Below the pieces are notes generated by a model, which did not search any database, had not been told where the DNA came from, and worked only from the letters and a program-made list of their open reading frames with translations. The position numbers and the translations under genes were made by a program. From contig CAZCCZ010000012.1 in assembly GCA_964497495.1 (NCBI GenBank), positions 1-64,000 on the forward strand: a DNA stretch of 64,000 nucleotides, written 5' to 3'. The first letter of the stretch is position 1, and each line of letters starts with the position of its first letter. Positions 17,103 to 26,419 of this stretch are shown piece after piece. This DNA comes from CAXXOK01 sp964497495 (lineage in GTDB: Bacteria > Bacillota > Clostridia > Christensenellales > Aristaeellaceae).

Positions 17103-18314
17103 ATGAAGGTTTGCGTGGTCGGGCTTGGGTATATCGGCCTGCCGACGGCGTTGATGCTGGCCGCCCACGGGGTATCCGTCACGGGCGTGGACCGCAACCC
17201 CGCCGTGGTGGGCAGCCTGAACGCCGGAAAAGTGACGTTCGAGGAAAAGGGTCTGGCGGAACTGTTCGGGCAGGCGGTCGCCCAGGGCATACGGTTTTCC
17301 ACGGCTTACGAAGCCGCAGATATTTATATCGTCGCGGTCGCGACGCCCTACGAACCCGAAAGCAAAAAGGTCGACGCCGGTTTCGTCGTCGGCGCGGTGG
17401 AGAACATTCTGGACTGTTGCGGCGACGGGGCGATCATCGTGGTGGAATCCACCGTTTCACCCGGTACGATCGACCGCAGCGTCCGCCCGTTGCTCGCGGC
17501 CCGGCAGCGCCGCGCGCATCTCGCGCACGCGCCGGAAAGAATCATCCCCGGCAACATGCTTTACGAGCTGGTGCACAACGCCCGCACCGTCGGCGCGGAC
17601 GACGCGAAGGTCGCGGAAACCGTCCGGGACATGTACGCTTCCTTCTGCCGCGGCGAAATCGTGCTTACCGACATCCGCACCGCGGAAATGAGCAAGGTGG
17701 TGGAAAACACCTTCCGGGACGTGAACATCGCCTTCGCCAACGAACTGGCGCAAATCTGCCGCGAGGGCGGCATGGACGTATACGAGATCATCCGCATCGC
17801 CAACCTGCACCCGCGGGTCAACATTCTATCCCCCGGGCCAGGCGTGGGCGGGCATTGCATATCGGTCGACCCCTGGTTTCTGGTCGGCGACTATCCGCGC
17901 GAGGCCAGGCTGATCCGCGCCGCGCGGGAGATCAACGACGGCATGCCGGACTTCGTGCTGGAGCGGACGCTGGCCGTCATGCGCGAACGCGGCATCGCGG
18001 ATTTCGGCCGCGTGGGGCTGTACGGACTCACCTACAAGGAGAACGTGGACGACACGCGGGAAAGCCCGACCCTGCAATACCTTGCCGCCGCGAAACGGCG
18101 GGGGCTGCCCGCGCCGCAGGTATACGACCCTTTCGTAAAGACCGTGATGGCGGATTGCCAGCACCGGACGCCGGAGTCTTTCCTGAACGCGTGCGACATG
18201 GTGGTCGTGATGGTCGGCCACGACCAGCTTCGTGCCGACCCGTCGCTGCTGGCGGGCAAGACCGTGCTGGACACGCGGCATATTCCGGGGCTGGAAAACG
18301 CGTATCGTTTATAA
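17103..18314 (+). CDS. wecC: UDP-N-acetyl-D-mannosamine dehydrogenase-like protein
   Basis: A 403-residue nucleotide-sugar 6-dehydrogenase, most like WecC, which oxidises UDP-ManNAc to UDP-ManNAcA with two NAD. The N-terminal Rossmann motif GLGYIGLPTA, AVATPYEP, VESTVSPGT, the linker with EMSKVVENTFRDVNIAFANE and catalytic Cys252 in GGHCISVDPWFL are all present; the PWFL form favours WecC over UDP-glucose dehydrogenase. The partner epimerase WecB is not in the window. The ATG at 17103 is preferred to a TTG six codons earlier. No strong ribosome site is visible for either. Confidence 0.9.
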   Translation: MKVCVVGLGYIGLPTALMLAAHGVSVTGVDRNPAVVGSLNAGKVTFEEKGLAELFGQAVAQGIRFSTAYEAADIYIVAVATPYEPESKKVDAGFVVGAVENILDCCGDGAIIVVESTVSPGTIDRSVRPLLAARQRRAHLAHAPERIIPGNMLYELVHNARTVGADDAKVAETVRDMYASFCRGEIVLTDIRTAEMSKVVENTFRDVNIAFANELAQICREGGMDVYEIIRIANLHPRVNILSPGPGVGGHCISVDPWFLVGDYPREARLIRAAREINDGMPDFVLERTLAVMRERGIADFGRVGLYGLTYKENVDDTRESPTLQYLAAAKRRGLPAPQVYDPFVKTVMADCQHRTPESFLNACDMVVVMVGHDQLRADPSLLAGKTVLDTRHIPGLENAYRL

Positions 18315-18361
18315 TAAGGCGAAATCAGGCACAATAAAAAGTAAATCCTTTCCTCAAACCG

Positions 18362-18390
18362 TTTTCAGCCCGCTCAGGGTGTGGTATACT
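18362..18390 (+). promoter_or_regulatory. Promoter of the BIG2 protein gene
   Basis: TTTTCA (18362-18367), 17 bases, TATACT (18385-18390) with an extended TGG before the -10. Confidence 0.6.
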
Positions 18391-18440
18391 GATGGTGTGC
18401 CAACCTCTATGAACGCACGACACCGGCGGGAGGAATCGTT

Positions 18441-20183
18441 ATGAAAAAGTGGATACCGTTGCTCGTTTCCCTCGTTTTGCTTCTCGGCGTCCTCGGGACG
18501 GCGGGTTTCTCCTCGGCGGAGGAAGCAGCCGTCGCCGTTTCCTTCACGACGGACGCCGTCACCCTGGCGGTGGGAAAAACCGCCTCCGTAAAGGTCAAGG
18601 TTACCCCTTACGCAGCGTCGAAAAAGGGCGTTACGTATGCTTCCAGCGACGAAAGCGTCGCTACGGTCGCCACTAACGGCAGGGTGACCGCCGTGGCGGC
18701 CGGGCAATGCCAGATCATCGCCGCCAGCAAGTACGATCCCGCGGCCACGGCTTCCCTGCCCGTAACGGTCGTCACACCCGTGAAAAAGATAACCGTTTCG
18801 GCGGACAGCGACACGCTCCTCGCAGGACAAACGCTGCAATTGAGCGTGGCCTACGAACCGGCGGACGCCACCCAGCAAAGCGCGGTCTTCTCCTCGCTTA
18901 ACAAATCCGTGGCCACAGTGTCTGAAACAGGCCTGGTTATGGGCGTCAAGCGCGGTACCGCGAGCATCAGCGTGAAATCCGCGGACGGGTACGCGAAGAC
19001 CACCGTCAAGCTCACCGTCCAGCAGGCGCCCGAAAGCGTGACCGTGTCCCCGGAAAAGGCGGCGGCGGCCGTGGGGCGCAAGGTGACGCTCAAAGCCACC
19101 GTGCTGCCTACCAGCGCGAACGACAAGAGCCTCACGTGGACGTCGGCGGATGAGAGCGTCGCCACCGTAAGTTCCAAAGGCGTCGTGACCATCGTAAGCG
19201 TCGGCACCACCACCGTAACCGCGACCTGCAACGGCGATCCAGCCGTGAAGATCGTCGTGCCCGTGCAGGGGCTGGAACTGGCCCAGAGCGTCGCGTTCGA
19301 CAGCGACACGTACTCCATGCTCGTAAACGGCACCGTACAGCTCAACCCCATCGTGCTGCCGGACACGACCACCGACAAAAGCGTGACCTACAAGGTGAAC
19401 AACCGGAAGATCGCCACGGTGGACGAAAACGGCATTGTCACGGGCGTAAAGGGCGGCAAGACGACCGTTTACGCCTACACCGCGGACGGCAGCAAGAAAA
19501 GCGCCAAGACGACCCTGCAGGTCATCGTGCCCGTAACGGGCGTGAGTTATAAATACAAGGACGTGCGCGTGGGCGCGAAGAGCTCCGGCACGTTTACGGC
19601 CGCCGTCTCCCCCTCGGACGCGACGGACAAGAGCATGACCTGGGTCAGCAGCGACGAGAGCGTCGCCACCGTCACCGGCACCACCAACCGTTTCCGGATC
19701 AAGGGACTCAAGTGGGGCCGCTGCAAGGTCACCGGCACCACGGCCGACGGCGGATATACGGTGGAAATCAACGTGAACATCGGTTCCCTCAAGCTCGCGG
19801 TCACCGCCACCGACGTGACCATCAAGGACGGCAAGCCGTACCTGACGCTGAAAAACGTATCCGATATGAATATTTCGGAAGTGCGTTTCGAAATGAAGGG
19901 GTACGATTCCGCGAAGCAGCCGATCCCGATGAGCACGGTGGGCGACAACACCGTGCTGGAAGGCGCCTACGAATCCTCGCTCGCGCCGGGCGAAAGCACC
20001 CTGCACGGCACGTTCAACTTCTATAACAGAAGCAACTACCCCAACCTCGCCATCCTGCAGTTCGCCATTACCGGCTGGTCCACCGACACGGGATATTACG
20101 ATTCCAACGGCAAGCTGCTGTACAACTACAACATCGGCGAGGACAGCTGGATTTGGGTCACTTATCCCGCGGGCGCGATCTGA
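18441..20183 (+). CDS. Secreted protein with five BIG2 repeats
   Basis: A 580-residue protein with an N-terminal signal peptide (cleavage probably after the SSA near 24-26). Five bacterial Ig-like group 2 repeats of about 80 residues follow (roughly 33-113, 114-197, 198-281, 285-369, 370-450). Each carries the SxxxSVATV core followed by a glycine turn such as GxVT or GLVM. The last 125 residues form a different Ser/Tyr-rich beta domain. No sortase signal or transmembrane anchor is seen, so it is probably exported and bound non-covalently. BIG2 domains are common in bacterial surface and adhesion proteins. It follows the exopolysaccharide genes but has its own promoter and terminator. Confidence 0.85.
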   Translation: MKKWIPLLVSLVLLLGVLGTAGFSSAEEAAVAVSFTTDAVTLAVGKTASVKVKVTPYAASKKGVTYASSDESVATVATNGRVTAVAAGQCQIIAASKYDPAATASLPVTVVTPVKKITVSADSDTLLAGQTLQLSVAYEPADATQQSAVFSSLNKSVATVSETGLVMGVKRGTASISVKSADGYAKTTVKLTVQQAPESVTVSPEKAAAAVGRKVTLKATVLPTSANDKSLTWTSADESVATVSSKGVVTIVSVGTTTVTATCNGDPAVKIVVPVQGLELAQSVAFDSDTYSMLVNGTVQLNPIVLPDTTTDKSVTYKVNNRKIATVDENGIVTGVKGGKTTVYAYTADGSKKSAKTTLQVIVPVTGVSYKYKDVRVGAKSSGTFTAAVSPSDATDKSMTWVSSDESVATVTGTTNRFRIKGLKWGRCKVTGTTADGGYTVEINVNIGSLKLAVTATDVTIKDGKPYLTLKNVSDMNISEVRFEMKGYDSAKQPIPMSTVGDNTVLEGAYESSLAPGESTLHGTFNFYNRSNYPNLAILQFAITGWSTDTGYYDSNGKLLYNYNIGEDSWIWVTYPAGAI

Positions 20184-20209
20184 TTCCGGTCGGTCCGTTC
20201 CATACGAAG

Positions 20210-20234
20210 GCGGCCGCACATACGGCCGCTTTTT
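20210..20234 (+). terminator. Intrinsic terminator of the BIG2 gene
   Basis: GCGGCCG (20210-20216), loop CACATA, CGGCCGC (20223-20229), then TTTTT. Confidence 0.88.
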
Positions 20235-20280
20235 CCGTCGGTAATTCCGGAAAGAATTTATCATCGCGTTATCGTGCTAC

Positions 20281-20309
20281 TTGACTAAAGCGTTAAAGTG
20301 TGCTATCCT
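20281..20309 (+). promoter_or_regulatory. Promoter of the histidine operon
   Basis: TTGACT (20281-20286), 17 bases, TATCCT (20304-20309). The leader to the hisZ start is about 66 nt and holds no obvious T-box or His-rich leader peptide. Confidence 0.65.
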
Positions 20310-20381
20310 TTTATCACGGCGGGCGCCCATGGTATCAGGCGGGATGAAAGACGCCGGATGAAACGCATTGCGGGAGGGTTT

Positions 20382-21494
20382 ATGGAACAACGCGGAGAAG
20401 CGCGGCGCGAACAGCTGATGGGCCGCCTGCGCGAACTGTACGAAAGCCTCGGCTACACGCGCTTTTCCATGCGCAGGTTCGAGGAATACGCGCTCTATCT
20501 GGAAAATAAGAGCTTTCTGAAAAGCGAAAGCGTGCTTGCCTTCACCAACCCGGACGGGAAACTGATGGCCCTGAAGCCGGATGTTACGCTTTCCATCGTC
20601 AAGCATGCCCGCAGGGAGCGCGCCGGGGTGGAAAAAGTTTATTACAAGGAAAGCGTCTACCGCCTCGCGGCCACGGCCAGCGAGTTCGTGGAGATCGACC
20701 AGATGGGCGTGGAGGCGATGGGCGCGCTGGACGGTTATACCGTGGGCGAGGTGGCGCGCCTCGCCGTGGAGAGCCTCCGCCTCACGGGCGCGGCTTACGT
20801 GCTGGATATCAGCCACATGGGCTTCGTTTCGGGGCTGATGGAGGCCGCGGGCCTTTCCGGGGAGCAACAGGCGCGGCTGTTCGCGCTTATCCGCCAGAGA
20901 AGCGCGCACGAGCTGGCCGCAGCCGTGGAACAGGAAAACGTGGCGCCGTTCTTCGCCCGGCGCATCGTGGAGCTCGCCTCGCTGTCCGGCCCGTTTCCGC
21001 AGACGCTGGAACGCGCGCAAGCCGTGGCCGTGAACGACGGCATGCGCGCGGCGCTGGCGGAACTCCGCTTCCTGTACGGGCTGCTGTCCGCCGCGGGTCT
21101 GGGCGACCGGCTGCTGCTGGACTTTTCGATGCTCAACGATCTGGATTACTACAACGGCATCGTGTTCCAGGGCTACGTGGAAGGCGCGCCGCGCGCGGTG
21201 CTTTCCGGCGGCCGATACGACTACCTGATGCGCCGCTTCGGCAAGGAGGGGGACGGTATCGGTTTCGCCGTCTATCTGGACGAGCTGGCGCGGGTGTTGA
21301 AAGACCGGCGCGCCTGGGACGCGGACGTGCTGGCCCTTTACGCCGAAACCGACGACCCCGCCAAAGTGAACGCGGCGGTGTTCGGACTGGCCGCGCGGGG
21401 GCTGCGCGTACGGGCCGCCGCCGCACGCCCCGCCGATTTCCACGCCGAAAAGGTGATGGTCTTCGACGGCGAAACCTTCAAGGAGGTGCCCTGA
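20382..21494 (+). CDS. hisZ: ATP phosphoribosyltransferase regulatory subunit
   Basis: A 370-residue HisRS-like protein that lacks tRNA charging and forms the regulatory part of the short-form HisG complex. Class II synthetase core motifs are recognisable (ALKPDVTLSIVKHA, then YYKESVYRL and, late, YYNGIVFQGYV and LSGGRYDYL). The anticodon-binding domain is replaced by a short C-terminal domain. The start at 20382 is chosen for the GGGAGGG site; upstream in-frame ATGs lack one. It opens the his operon, one base before hisG, as expected for a two-subunit enzyme. Confidence 0.92.
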   Translation: MEQRGEARREQLMGRLRELYESLGYTRFSMRRFEEYALYLENKSFLKSESVLAFTNPDGKLMALKPDVTLSIVKHARRERAGVEKVYYKESVYRLAATASEFVEIDQMGVEAMGALDGYTVGEVARLAVESLRLTGAAYVLDISHMGFVSGLMEAAGLSGEQQARLFALIRQRSAHELAAAVEQENVAPFFARRIVELASLSGPFPQTLERAQAVAVNDGMRAALAELRFLYGLLSAAGLGDRLLLDFSMLNDLDYYNGIVFQGYVEGAPRAVLSGGRYDYLMRRFGKEGDGIGFAVYLDELARVLKDRRAWDADVLALYAETDDPAKVNAAVFGLAARGLRVRAAAARPADFHAEKVMVFDGETFKEVP

Positions 21495-21495
21495 C

Positions 21496-22131
21496 ATGCT
21501 TAACATCGCGCTGCCCAAGGGCCGCCTCGGGGACAAGGCCTACCGGCTTTTTCGCCTCGCCGGGTACGGCTGCCCCGCCATGGAGCGGGAAGACCGGCGG
21601 CTGGTGCTGCCGGACGAGGCGGGCCGGGTGCAGTACCTGCTGGTCAAGCCCAGCGACGTGCCCATCTACGTGGAGCACGGCGCGGCGGACGTGGGCGTGG
21701 TGGGCAAGGACGTGCTGCTGGAAGGCGGCAACGACGTGTACGAGCTGCTGGATCTGGGTTTCGGCGTCTGCCGTATGTGCGTGGCTGCTCCCGTGGGCTT
21801 CCGCGAGGATCTGGGCGCACCGCTGCGCGTGGCGACCAAGTACCCGGCCATCGCCAAACGGCACTACGCGGGCAAGAGCCGGGAGATCGAAATCATCAAA
21901 CTCAACGGCTCCATCGAACTCGCGCCCATCCTTGGCCTTTCGGACGTCATCGTGGATATCGTGGAAACCGGCTCCACCCTGCGGCAAAACAACCTGGAAG
22001 TGATCGAGGAAATCCTGCCCGTCAGCGCCCGGTTCATCGCCAACAAGGCCGCCGCGAAGTTCAGGGCCGCGGAAATTACCCCGCTGGCGGAAGCGCTGGC
22101 GGAAGCCCAGCGCAAAGGAGAAGAAGCATGA
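21496..22131 (+). CDS. hisG: ATP phosphoribosyltransferase, short form
   Basis: Catalyses the first step of histidine synthesis, from ATP and PRPP. At 211 residues it is the short form, which lacks the C-terminal regulatory domain and needs HisZ. Motifs: LPKGRLGDKAY (6-16), a VGKDVLLE segment and VDIVETGSTLRQNNLE, the PRPP-binding loop. AAGGAGG precedes the ATG, and the stop overlaps the hisD start. Confidence 0.96.
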   Translation: MLNIALPKGRLGDKAYRLFRLAGYGCPAMEREDRRLVLPDEAGRVQYLLVKPSDVPIYVEHGAADVGVVGKDVLLEGGNDVYELLDLGFGVCRMCVAAPVGFREDLGAPLRVATKYPAIAKRHYAGKSREIEIIKLNGSIELAPILGLSDVIVDIVETGSTLRQNNLEVIEEILPVSARFIANKAAAKFRAAEITPLAEALAEAQRKGEEA

Positions 22132-23417
22132 TCCGCATTATCCGTTACGAAGGTCAGCCGGTGGAAACGCTGCTCAACCGCGCCTCCGCGCCCACGGCGG
22201 ACGTGACCGCCGCGGTGGAGAACGTTCTGGAGCAGGTGCGCCTGCGCGGGGACGAAGCCGCGCTGGACCTGACCGAGCGTTTCGACGGCGTGCGCCCGCA
22301 AAGCCTGCTGGTTACGCAGGCGGAAATCGACGCGGCGTACGCCGCCGTAGACCCGGAACTGATCGCCGCCATGGAGCTGGCCGCCCGCAACATCACGCGC
22401 TTCCACGAGCGGCAGAAGCGCGACGGCTTCATCGACGCCAAAGAGGACGGCGTGGTGCTGGGCCAGCGGGTGCTTCCGCTTGCCAGCGTCGGGCTGTACG
22501 TGCCCGGCGGCACGGCGCGTTACCCCAGCAGCGTGCTCATGGCGGCCATTCCCGCCCGCATCGCGGGCGTCGGCAGAGTCGTGATGACCACCCCGCCGGA
22601 CGAACGGGGCGGCGTGCCCGCGGTGATCCTCGCGGCGGCGAAGCTCGCGGGCGTTTCCACGGTGGTCAAGCTCGGCGGGGCGCAGGCGATCGCCGCGCTG
22701 GCGTACGGCACGCAGACGGTTCCGCGCGTGGATAAGATCGTCGGCCCCGGCAACGTGTACGTGGCCACCGCCAAGCAGCTTTGCTTCGCGCGCGGGCTGG
22801 TCGCCGTCGAGATGGTGGCCGGGCCCAGCGAGATTCTGGTGATCGCGGACGGGCAATGCGACCCCGCCTTCGTGGCCGCGGACCTGCTGAGCCAGGCGGA
22901 GCACGACCGGCTGGCCTCCGCATGGCTGGTAACCACGAGCGAAGCGCTGGCGGTAAGCGTGCGGGCGGAACTGGAAACCCGGCTGGCCGCCCTCCCCCGC
23001 GCGGAGATCGCCCGGGCCTCCGTGGACGGCAACGGTCGGATCCTGGTGGTGCCCGATCTGCCGACCGCCGTAGCCGTTTCCAACGCGATCGCGCCGGAGC
23101 ATCTGGAACTCTGCGTGGACGACCCCTTCGCGCTGCTTCCGCTGGTGACCAACGCGGGCAGCGTGTTCCTTGGCCGCTATTGCCCCGAACCGCTGGGAGA
23201 TTATCTGGCCGGGCCCAACCACACGCTGCCCACCTCCGGCACGGCGCGGTTCTCCTCCCCGTTGGGCGTGGACGACTTCGTAAAGCGTTCCAGTTATCTG
23301 TGTTACACACGCGAGGCGCTGGCGAAAGTCGGCGCGGACGTGCGGCGCTTCGCTCTGAGCGAGGGGCTGGCCGCCCACGCCGAGGCCGTAGCCGTACGCA
23401 CGGAGGCAAAACCATGA
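22128..23417 (+). CDS. hisD: Histidinol dehydrogenase
   Basis: Oxidises L-histidinol to L-histidine in two NAD-dependent steps; it is a zinc enzyme. The 429-residue protein has the family blocks VGLYVPGGTARYPSSVLM, VGPGNVYVATAK, MVAGPSEILV, LLSQAEHD (a zinc ligand region) and APEHLEL, and ends in the GPNHTLPTSG region. It starts in the stop of hisG and ends in the start of hisC. Confidence 0.97.
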   Translation: MIRIIRYEGQPVETLLNRASAPTADVTAAVENVLEQVRLRGDEAALDLTERFDGVRPQSLLVTQAEIDAAYAAVDPELIAAMELAARNITRFHERQKRDGFIDAKEDGVVLGQRVLPLASVGLYVPGGTARYPSSVLMAAIPARIAGVGRVVMTTPPDERGGVPAVILAAAKLAGVSTVVKLGGAQAIAALAYGTQTVPRVDKIVGPGNVYVATAKQLCFARGLVAVEMVAGPSEILVIADGQCDPAFVAADLLSQAEHDRLASAWLVTTSEALAVSVRAELETRLAALPRAEIARASVDGNGRILVVPDLPTAVAVSNAIAPEHLELCVDDPFALLPLVTNAGSVFLGRYCPEPLGDYLAGPNHTLPTSGTARFSSPLGVDDFVKRSSYLCYTREALAKVGADVRRFALSEGLAAHAEAVAVRTEAKP

Positions 23418-24484
23418 GCGGTTTTCTTCTGCCCCGCCTGCGGTCGCTGACCCCTTACGTGCCGGGAGAGCAGCCGCAGGATAAAGCCTACGTGAAGCTC
23501 AACACCAACGAAAGCCCCTTCCCCCCTTCCCCGCGCGTGCTGGACGCGCTCGACCGGGACGCGGTCGCCGGGCTCAACCTCTACCCAGACCCGCTGGCGC
23601 AGACCCTTCGGGAAACCATCGCCGCGGAATACGGCCTGAAAGCGGAGAACGTGTTCGTGGGCAACGGCTCGGACGAGGTGCTGGGCTTCGCCTTTCAGGC
23701 CTATGCGGACGAGACGCGCGGGGCCACCATCCCGGACGTGAGCTACGGCTTCTACCGCGTGTACGCGCAGTTTTACCGGGTTTCCCCCGTCGTCGTGCCG
23801 CTTAACGAGGATTTTACCCTGTCGGTGGAGAAGTTTCTCGGTCAGGGCCAGCTGGTGGCCTTCGCCAACCCCAACGCCCCCACGTCCGTGGCGCTGCCGC
23901 TTGCGGATGTGGAGCGCATCGTGGCGGGCAACCCCGGTTCCGTCGTGCTGGTGGACGAGGCGTACGTGGATTTCGGGGGCGAATCCAGCGTGCCGCTGCT
24001 CGGGAAATACCCAAACCTGCTGATCGTACGCACATACAGCAAATCCCGCTCGCTGGCGGGCGGGCGGCTGGGCTACGCGCTGGCCTCCCCGGAGATCGTG
24101 GCGGACCTGAACCTCGTCAAGAACTCGTTCCACCCGTACAACATCAACCGGCTCACCATGATCGCGGGCATCGAAGCCATGCGCGACCACGAATATTTCG
24201 CCTCCTGCGTAAGCGCCATCGTGCGGCAGCGGGAGGAAAGCGCGAAGGCGCTGAAGGCGCTCGGGTTCACCGTGCTCCCCAGCGCGGCCAACTTCCTGTT
24301 CGCCTCGCCGCCCGGCATGGACGGGCGGACGTACTACCGGAAACTCAAGGAGCGCGGCGTACTGGTACGCTACCTGGATCAGCCGACGCTTACGGGTTTC
24401 GTACGCATCAGCGTGGGGAGCGCCGCGCAGATGCGGGCCCTGACGGACGCCACGAAGGAAATTTTGAAGGAGGTACGCGCATGA
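23414..24484 (+). CDS. hisC: Histidinol-phosphate aminotransferase
   Basis: A PLP-dependent aminotransferase of 356 residues. KLNTNESPFPPSP near the N terminus, NGSDEVL, the FANPNAPTS substrate block, VDEAYVDF and Lys210 in TYSKSRSLAGGRLGYA (the PLP Schiff-base lysine) are all in place. It is coupled on both sides by ATGA overlaps. The family is broad, but the position inside a his operon fixes the role. Confidence 0.96.
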   Translation: MSGFLLPRLRSLTPYVPGEQPQDKAYVKLNTNESPFPPSPRVLDALDRDAVAGLNLYPDPLAQTLRETIAAEYGLKAENVFVGNGSDEVLGFAFQAYADETRGATIPDVSYGFYRVYAQFYRVSPVVVPLNEDFTLSVEKFLGQGQLVAFANPNAPTSVALPLADVERIVAGNPGSVVLVDEAYVDFGGESSVPLLGKYPNLLIVRTYSKSRSLAGGRLGYALASPEIVADLNLVKNSFHPYNINRLTMIAGIEAMRDHEYFASCVSAIVRQREESAKALKALGFTVLPSAANFLFASPPGMDGRTYYRKLKERGVLVRYLDQPTLTGFVRISVGSAAQMRALTDATKEILKEVRA

Positions 24485-25080
24485 GGAAGGCCGCCGTTAC
24501 CCGCAAAACCGCGGAAACGGACGTTACGCTCGCGCTGGAGCTGGACGGTTCGGGCAAGGCCGACGTCGAAACCGGCTGCGGGTTTCTGGACCACATGCTC
24601 ACGCTTTTCGCGCGTAACGGCCGGTTCGACCTGACGGCGCGCTGCAAGGGCGATACCCATGTGGACGACCACCACACCGTGGAGGACGTGGGCATCGCGC
24701 TGGGGCAGGCGCTCAAGTCGGCGCTGGGCGATCTGCGCGGCGTCACCCGCTTCGGGGATATCGCCCTGCCGATGGACGAGGCGCTGGTGCTGGTCGCCGT
24801 GGATTTGAGCGGCCGCTGCACGCTGGGTTATCACGCCGCGATCCCCGCGCAGAAGGTGGGCACGTTCGACACGGAGCTGGGCCGGGAGTTTTTCCAGGCG
24901 GTCGCGCGCGAGGCGCGTATCACCCTGCACATCCGCCAGCTTACCGGGGAGAACAGCCACCACATTCTGGAGGCCATGTTCAAAGGCTTCGGGCGCGCGC
25001 TGGGCAAGGCGGCCGCCGTCAACCCGGCCTTTGCGGACGAGATTCCCTCCACGAAAGGCGTACTGGGGGAAGAAGCATGA
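24481..25080 (+). CDS. hisB: Imidazoleglycerol-phosphate dehydratase
   Basis: Dehydrates imidazole glycerol phosphate to imidazole acetol phosphate using two manganese ions. The 199-residue monofunctional form has GFLDHML (FLDHM) and DDHHTVED as metal-binding sites, and a second HH pair in ENSHHILEAMFKGF. It lacks the phosphatase domain found in enterobacterial HisB; that job is probably done by the PHP protein at the operon end. Confidence 0.97.
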   Translation: MRKAAVTRKTAETDVTLALELDGSGKADVETGCGFLDHMLTLFARNGRFDLTARCKGDTHVDDHHTVEDVGIALGQALKSALGDLRGVTRFGDIALPMDEALVLVAVDLSGRCTLGYHAAIPAQKVGTFDTELGREFFQAVAREARITLHIRQLTGENSHHILEAMFKGFGRALGKAAAVNPAFADEIPSTKGVLGEEA

Positions 25081-25691
25081 TCGCGGTCGTGGATTACGGC
25101 GTGGGCAACCTCTACTCCCTCACGTGCTCGCTTGCGCACGTCGGCGCGGAAAGCGCGGTAACGCGGGAGGAAGCCGCGCTGCGCGCGGCGGAAAAGATTA
25201 TATTACCAGGCGTGGGCGCCTTCGGCGACGCGGCGGACAAGCTGCGCACGCTCAAACTGGACGGGTTGCTGAAGGAGCTTGCGGCGGCGGGCAAGCCGCT
25301 GCTGGGCGTTTGCCTTGGAATGCAGCTGCTGTTCGAGCATAGCGCGGAATACGGCGCGCACGAAGGGCTGGGGCTGATCCGCGGCAGGATCGTCCCCCTC
25401 GCGCCGGTCGCCGGAGACCGCAAAGTGCCGCACATGGGCTGGAACAGCCTGGACATCGCGAGGCCTTCCGACCCGCTGATGGCGGGCATCCGGCCGGGCG
25501 ATTACGTCTATTTCGTGCACAGCTTCTACGCCGCGGACTGCGAACCCGCGTTGGTCGCCACAGCGGATTACGGCGCGAAGGTCGCGGCGGTTGTACGCAG
25601 CGGAAACGTGTGCGGCACGCAGTTCCACCCCGAAAAGAGCGGCGAGGTCGGCCTGCGGATGCTGGCATCTTTTGCAAAGGGGGCGGCGTAA
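25077..25691 (+). CDS. hisH: Imidazole glycerol phosphate synthase, glutaminase subunit
   Basis: A class I glutamine amidotransferase of 204 residues that feeds ammonia to HisF. Catalytic Cys79 is in GVCLGMQLLFE, and His184 and Glu186 are in QFHPEKSG. The N terminus (VVDYGVGNLYSL) is typical. The stop shares a base with the hisA start. Confidence 0.97.
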   Translation: MIAVVDYGVGNLYSLTCSLAHVGAESAVTREEAALRAAEKIILPGVGAFGDAADKLRTLKLDGLLKELAAAGKPLLGVCLGMQLLFEHSAEYGAHEGLGLIRGRIVPLAPVAGDRKVPHMGWNSLDIARPSDPLMAGIRPGDYVYFVHSFYAADCEPALVATADYGAKVAAVVRSGNVCGTQFHPEKSGEVGLRMLASFAKGAA

Positions 25692-26419
25692 TGCTCGTCT
25701 TTCCCGCCGTAGACCTGCGCGGCGGCCGCGTGGTGCGCCTGACGCAGGGGGATTATAACCGGATGACCGTCTACGGGGACGATCCCGTGGAAACCGTAAA
25801 AAGCTTTTGGGCCGCGGGCGCGAAGTATCTGCACGCCGTGGACCTGGACGGCGCGAAGGACGGAAACCCGCAGAACCGCGCGGTGATCGCGGAATTCGCC
25901 AAACTGCCGCTGTTCGTGCAGGCGGGCGGCGGCATGCGCACGGAAGCGGACGTCGAACGCACGCTTTCGCTGGGCGTGCGCCGCGTGATTCTGGGCACTG
26001 TGGCCGTGGAAGATTTCGCTTTTACGGAGCGCATGGGCCGTAAATACGGAGACAGGCTCGCCGTGGGCGTGGACGCGCTCAACGGCTTCGTAGCCGTGCG
26101 CGGCTGGAAGCAGATCACCAATCTGGACGGCTTCGATTTTTGCCGGAGGGTCGCGGACGCGGGCATCCGCACCTTGATCTACACCGACATCGGGCGGGAC
26201 GGGATGCTGATGGGCGCCAACCTCGCGGCCTACGAACGGCTCAAGGCCGTTCCCGGTCTGGACGTAATCGCAAGCGGCGGCCTGTCCTCGCTGGAGGAGA
26301 TCGAAGCGCTCCGGGCGCTGGACCTGTACGGCGTGATTGTCGGCAAGGCGCTCTATACCGGCGGGCTGAAGCTGTCCGAGGTGCTGGCCGCGGCGCGTGA
26401 GGAGGGAAAGGCATGCTGA
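25691..26419 (+). CDS. hisA: ProFAR isomerase
   Basis: A (beta-alpha)8 barrel of 242 residues that isomerises ProFAR to PRFAR. Asp8 in PAVDLRGGRVVRL is the N-terminal catalytic acid, and YTDIGRDGML carries the second (Asp in TDI). VQAGGGMR and IASGGLSS form the two phosphate-binding loops. Its end overlaps hisF by seven bases. Confidence 0.97.
   Translation: MLVFPAVDLRGGRVVRLTQGDYNRMTVYGDDPVETVKSFWAAGAKYLHAVDLDGAKDGNPQNRAVIAEFAKLPLFVQAGGGMRTEADVERTLSLGVRRVILGTVAVEDFAFTERMGRKYGDRLAVGVDALNGFVAVRGWKQITNLDGFDFCRRVADAGIRTLIYTDIGRDGMLMGANLAAYERLKAVPGLDVIASGGLSSLEEIEALRALDLYGVIVGKALYTGGLKLSEVLAAAREEGKAC

Noticed and set aside
18354..20264. A 636-codon open frame on the minus strand opposite the BIG2 gene
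   Set aside because: It mirrors the BIG2 repeats in another frame, is His/Gly/Arg-rich without domain similarity and lacks a ribosome site. High GC keeps such antisense frames open.
21864..23378. A 504-codon minus-strand frame opposite hisG and hisD
   Set aside because: It is an antisense shadow of well-supported his genes with no recognisable family.
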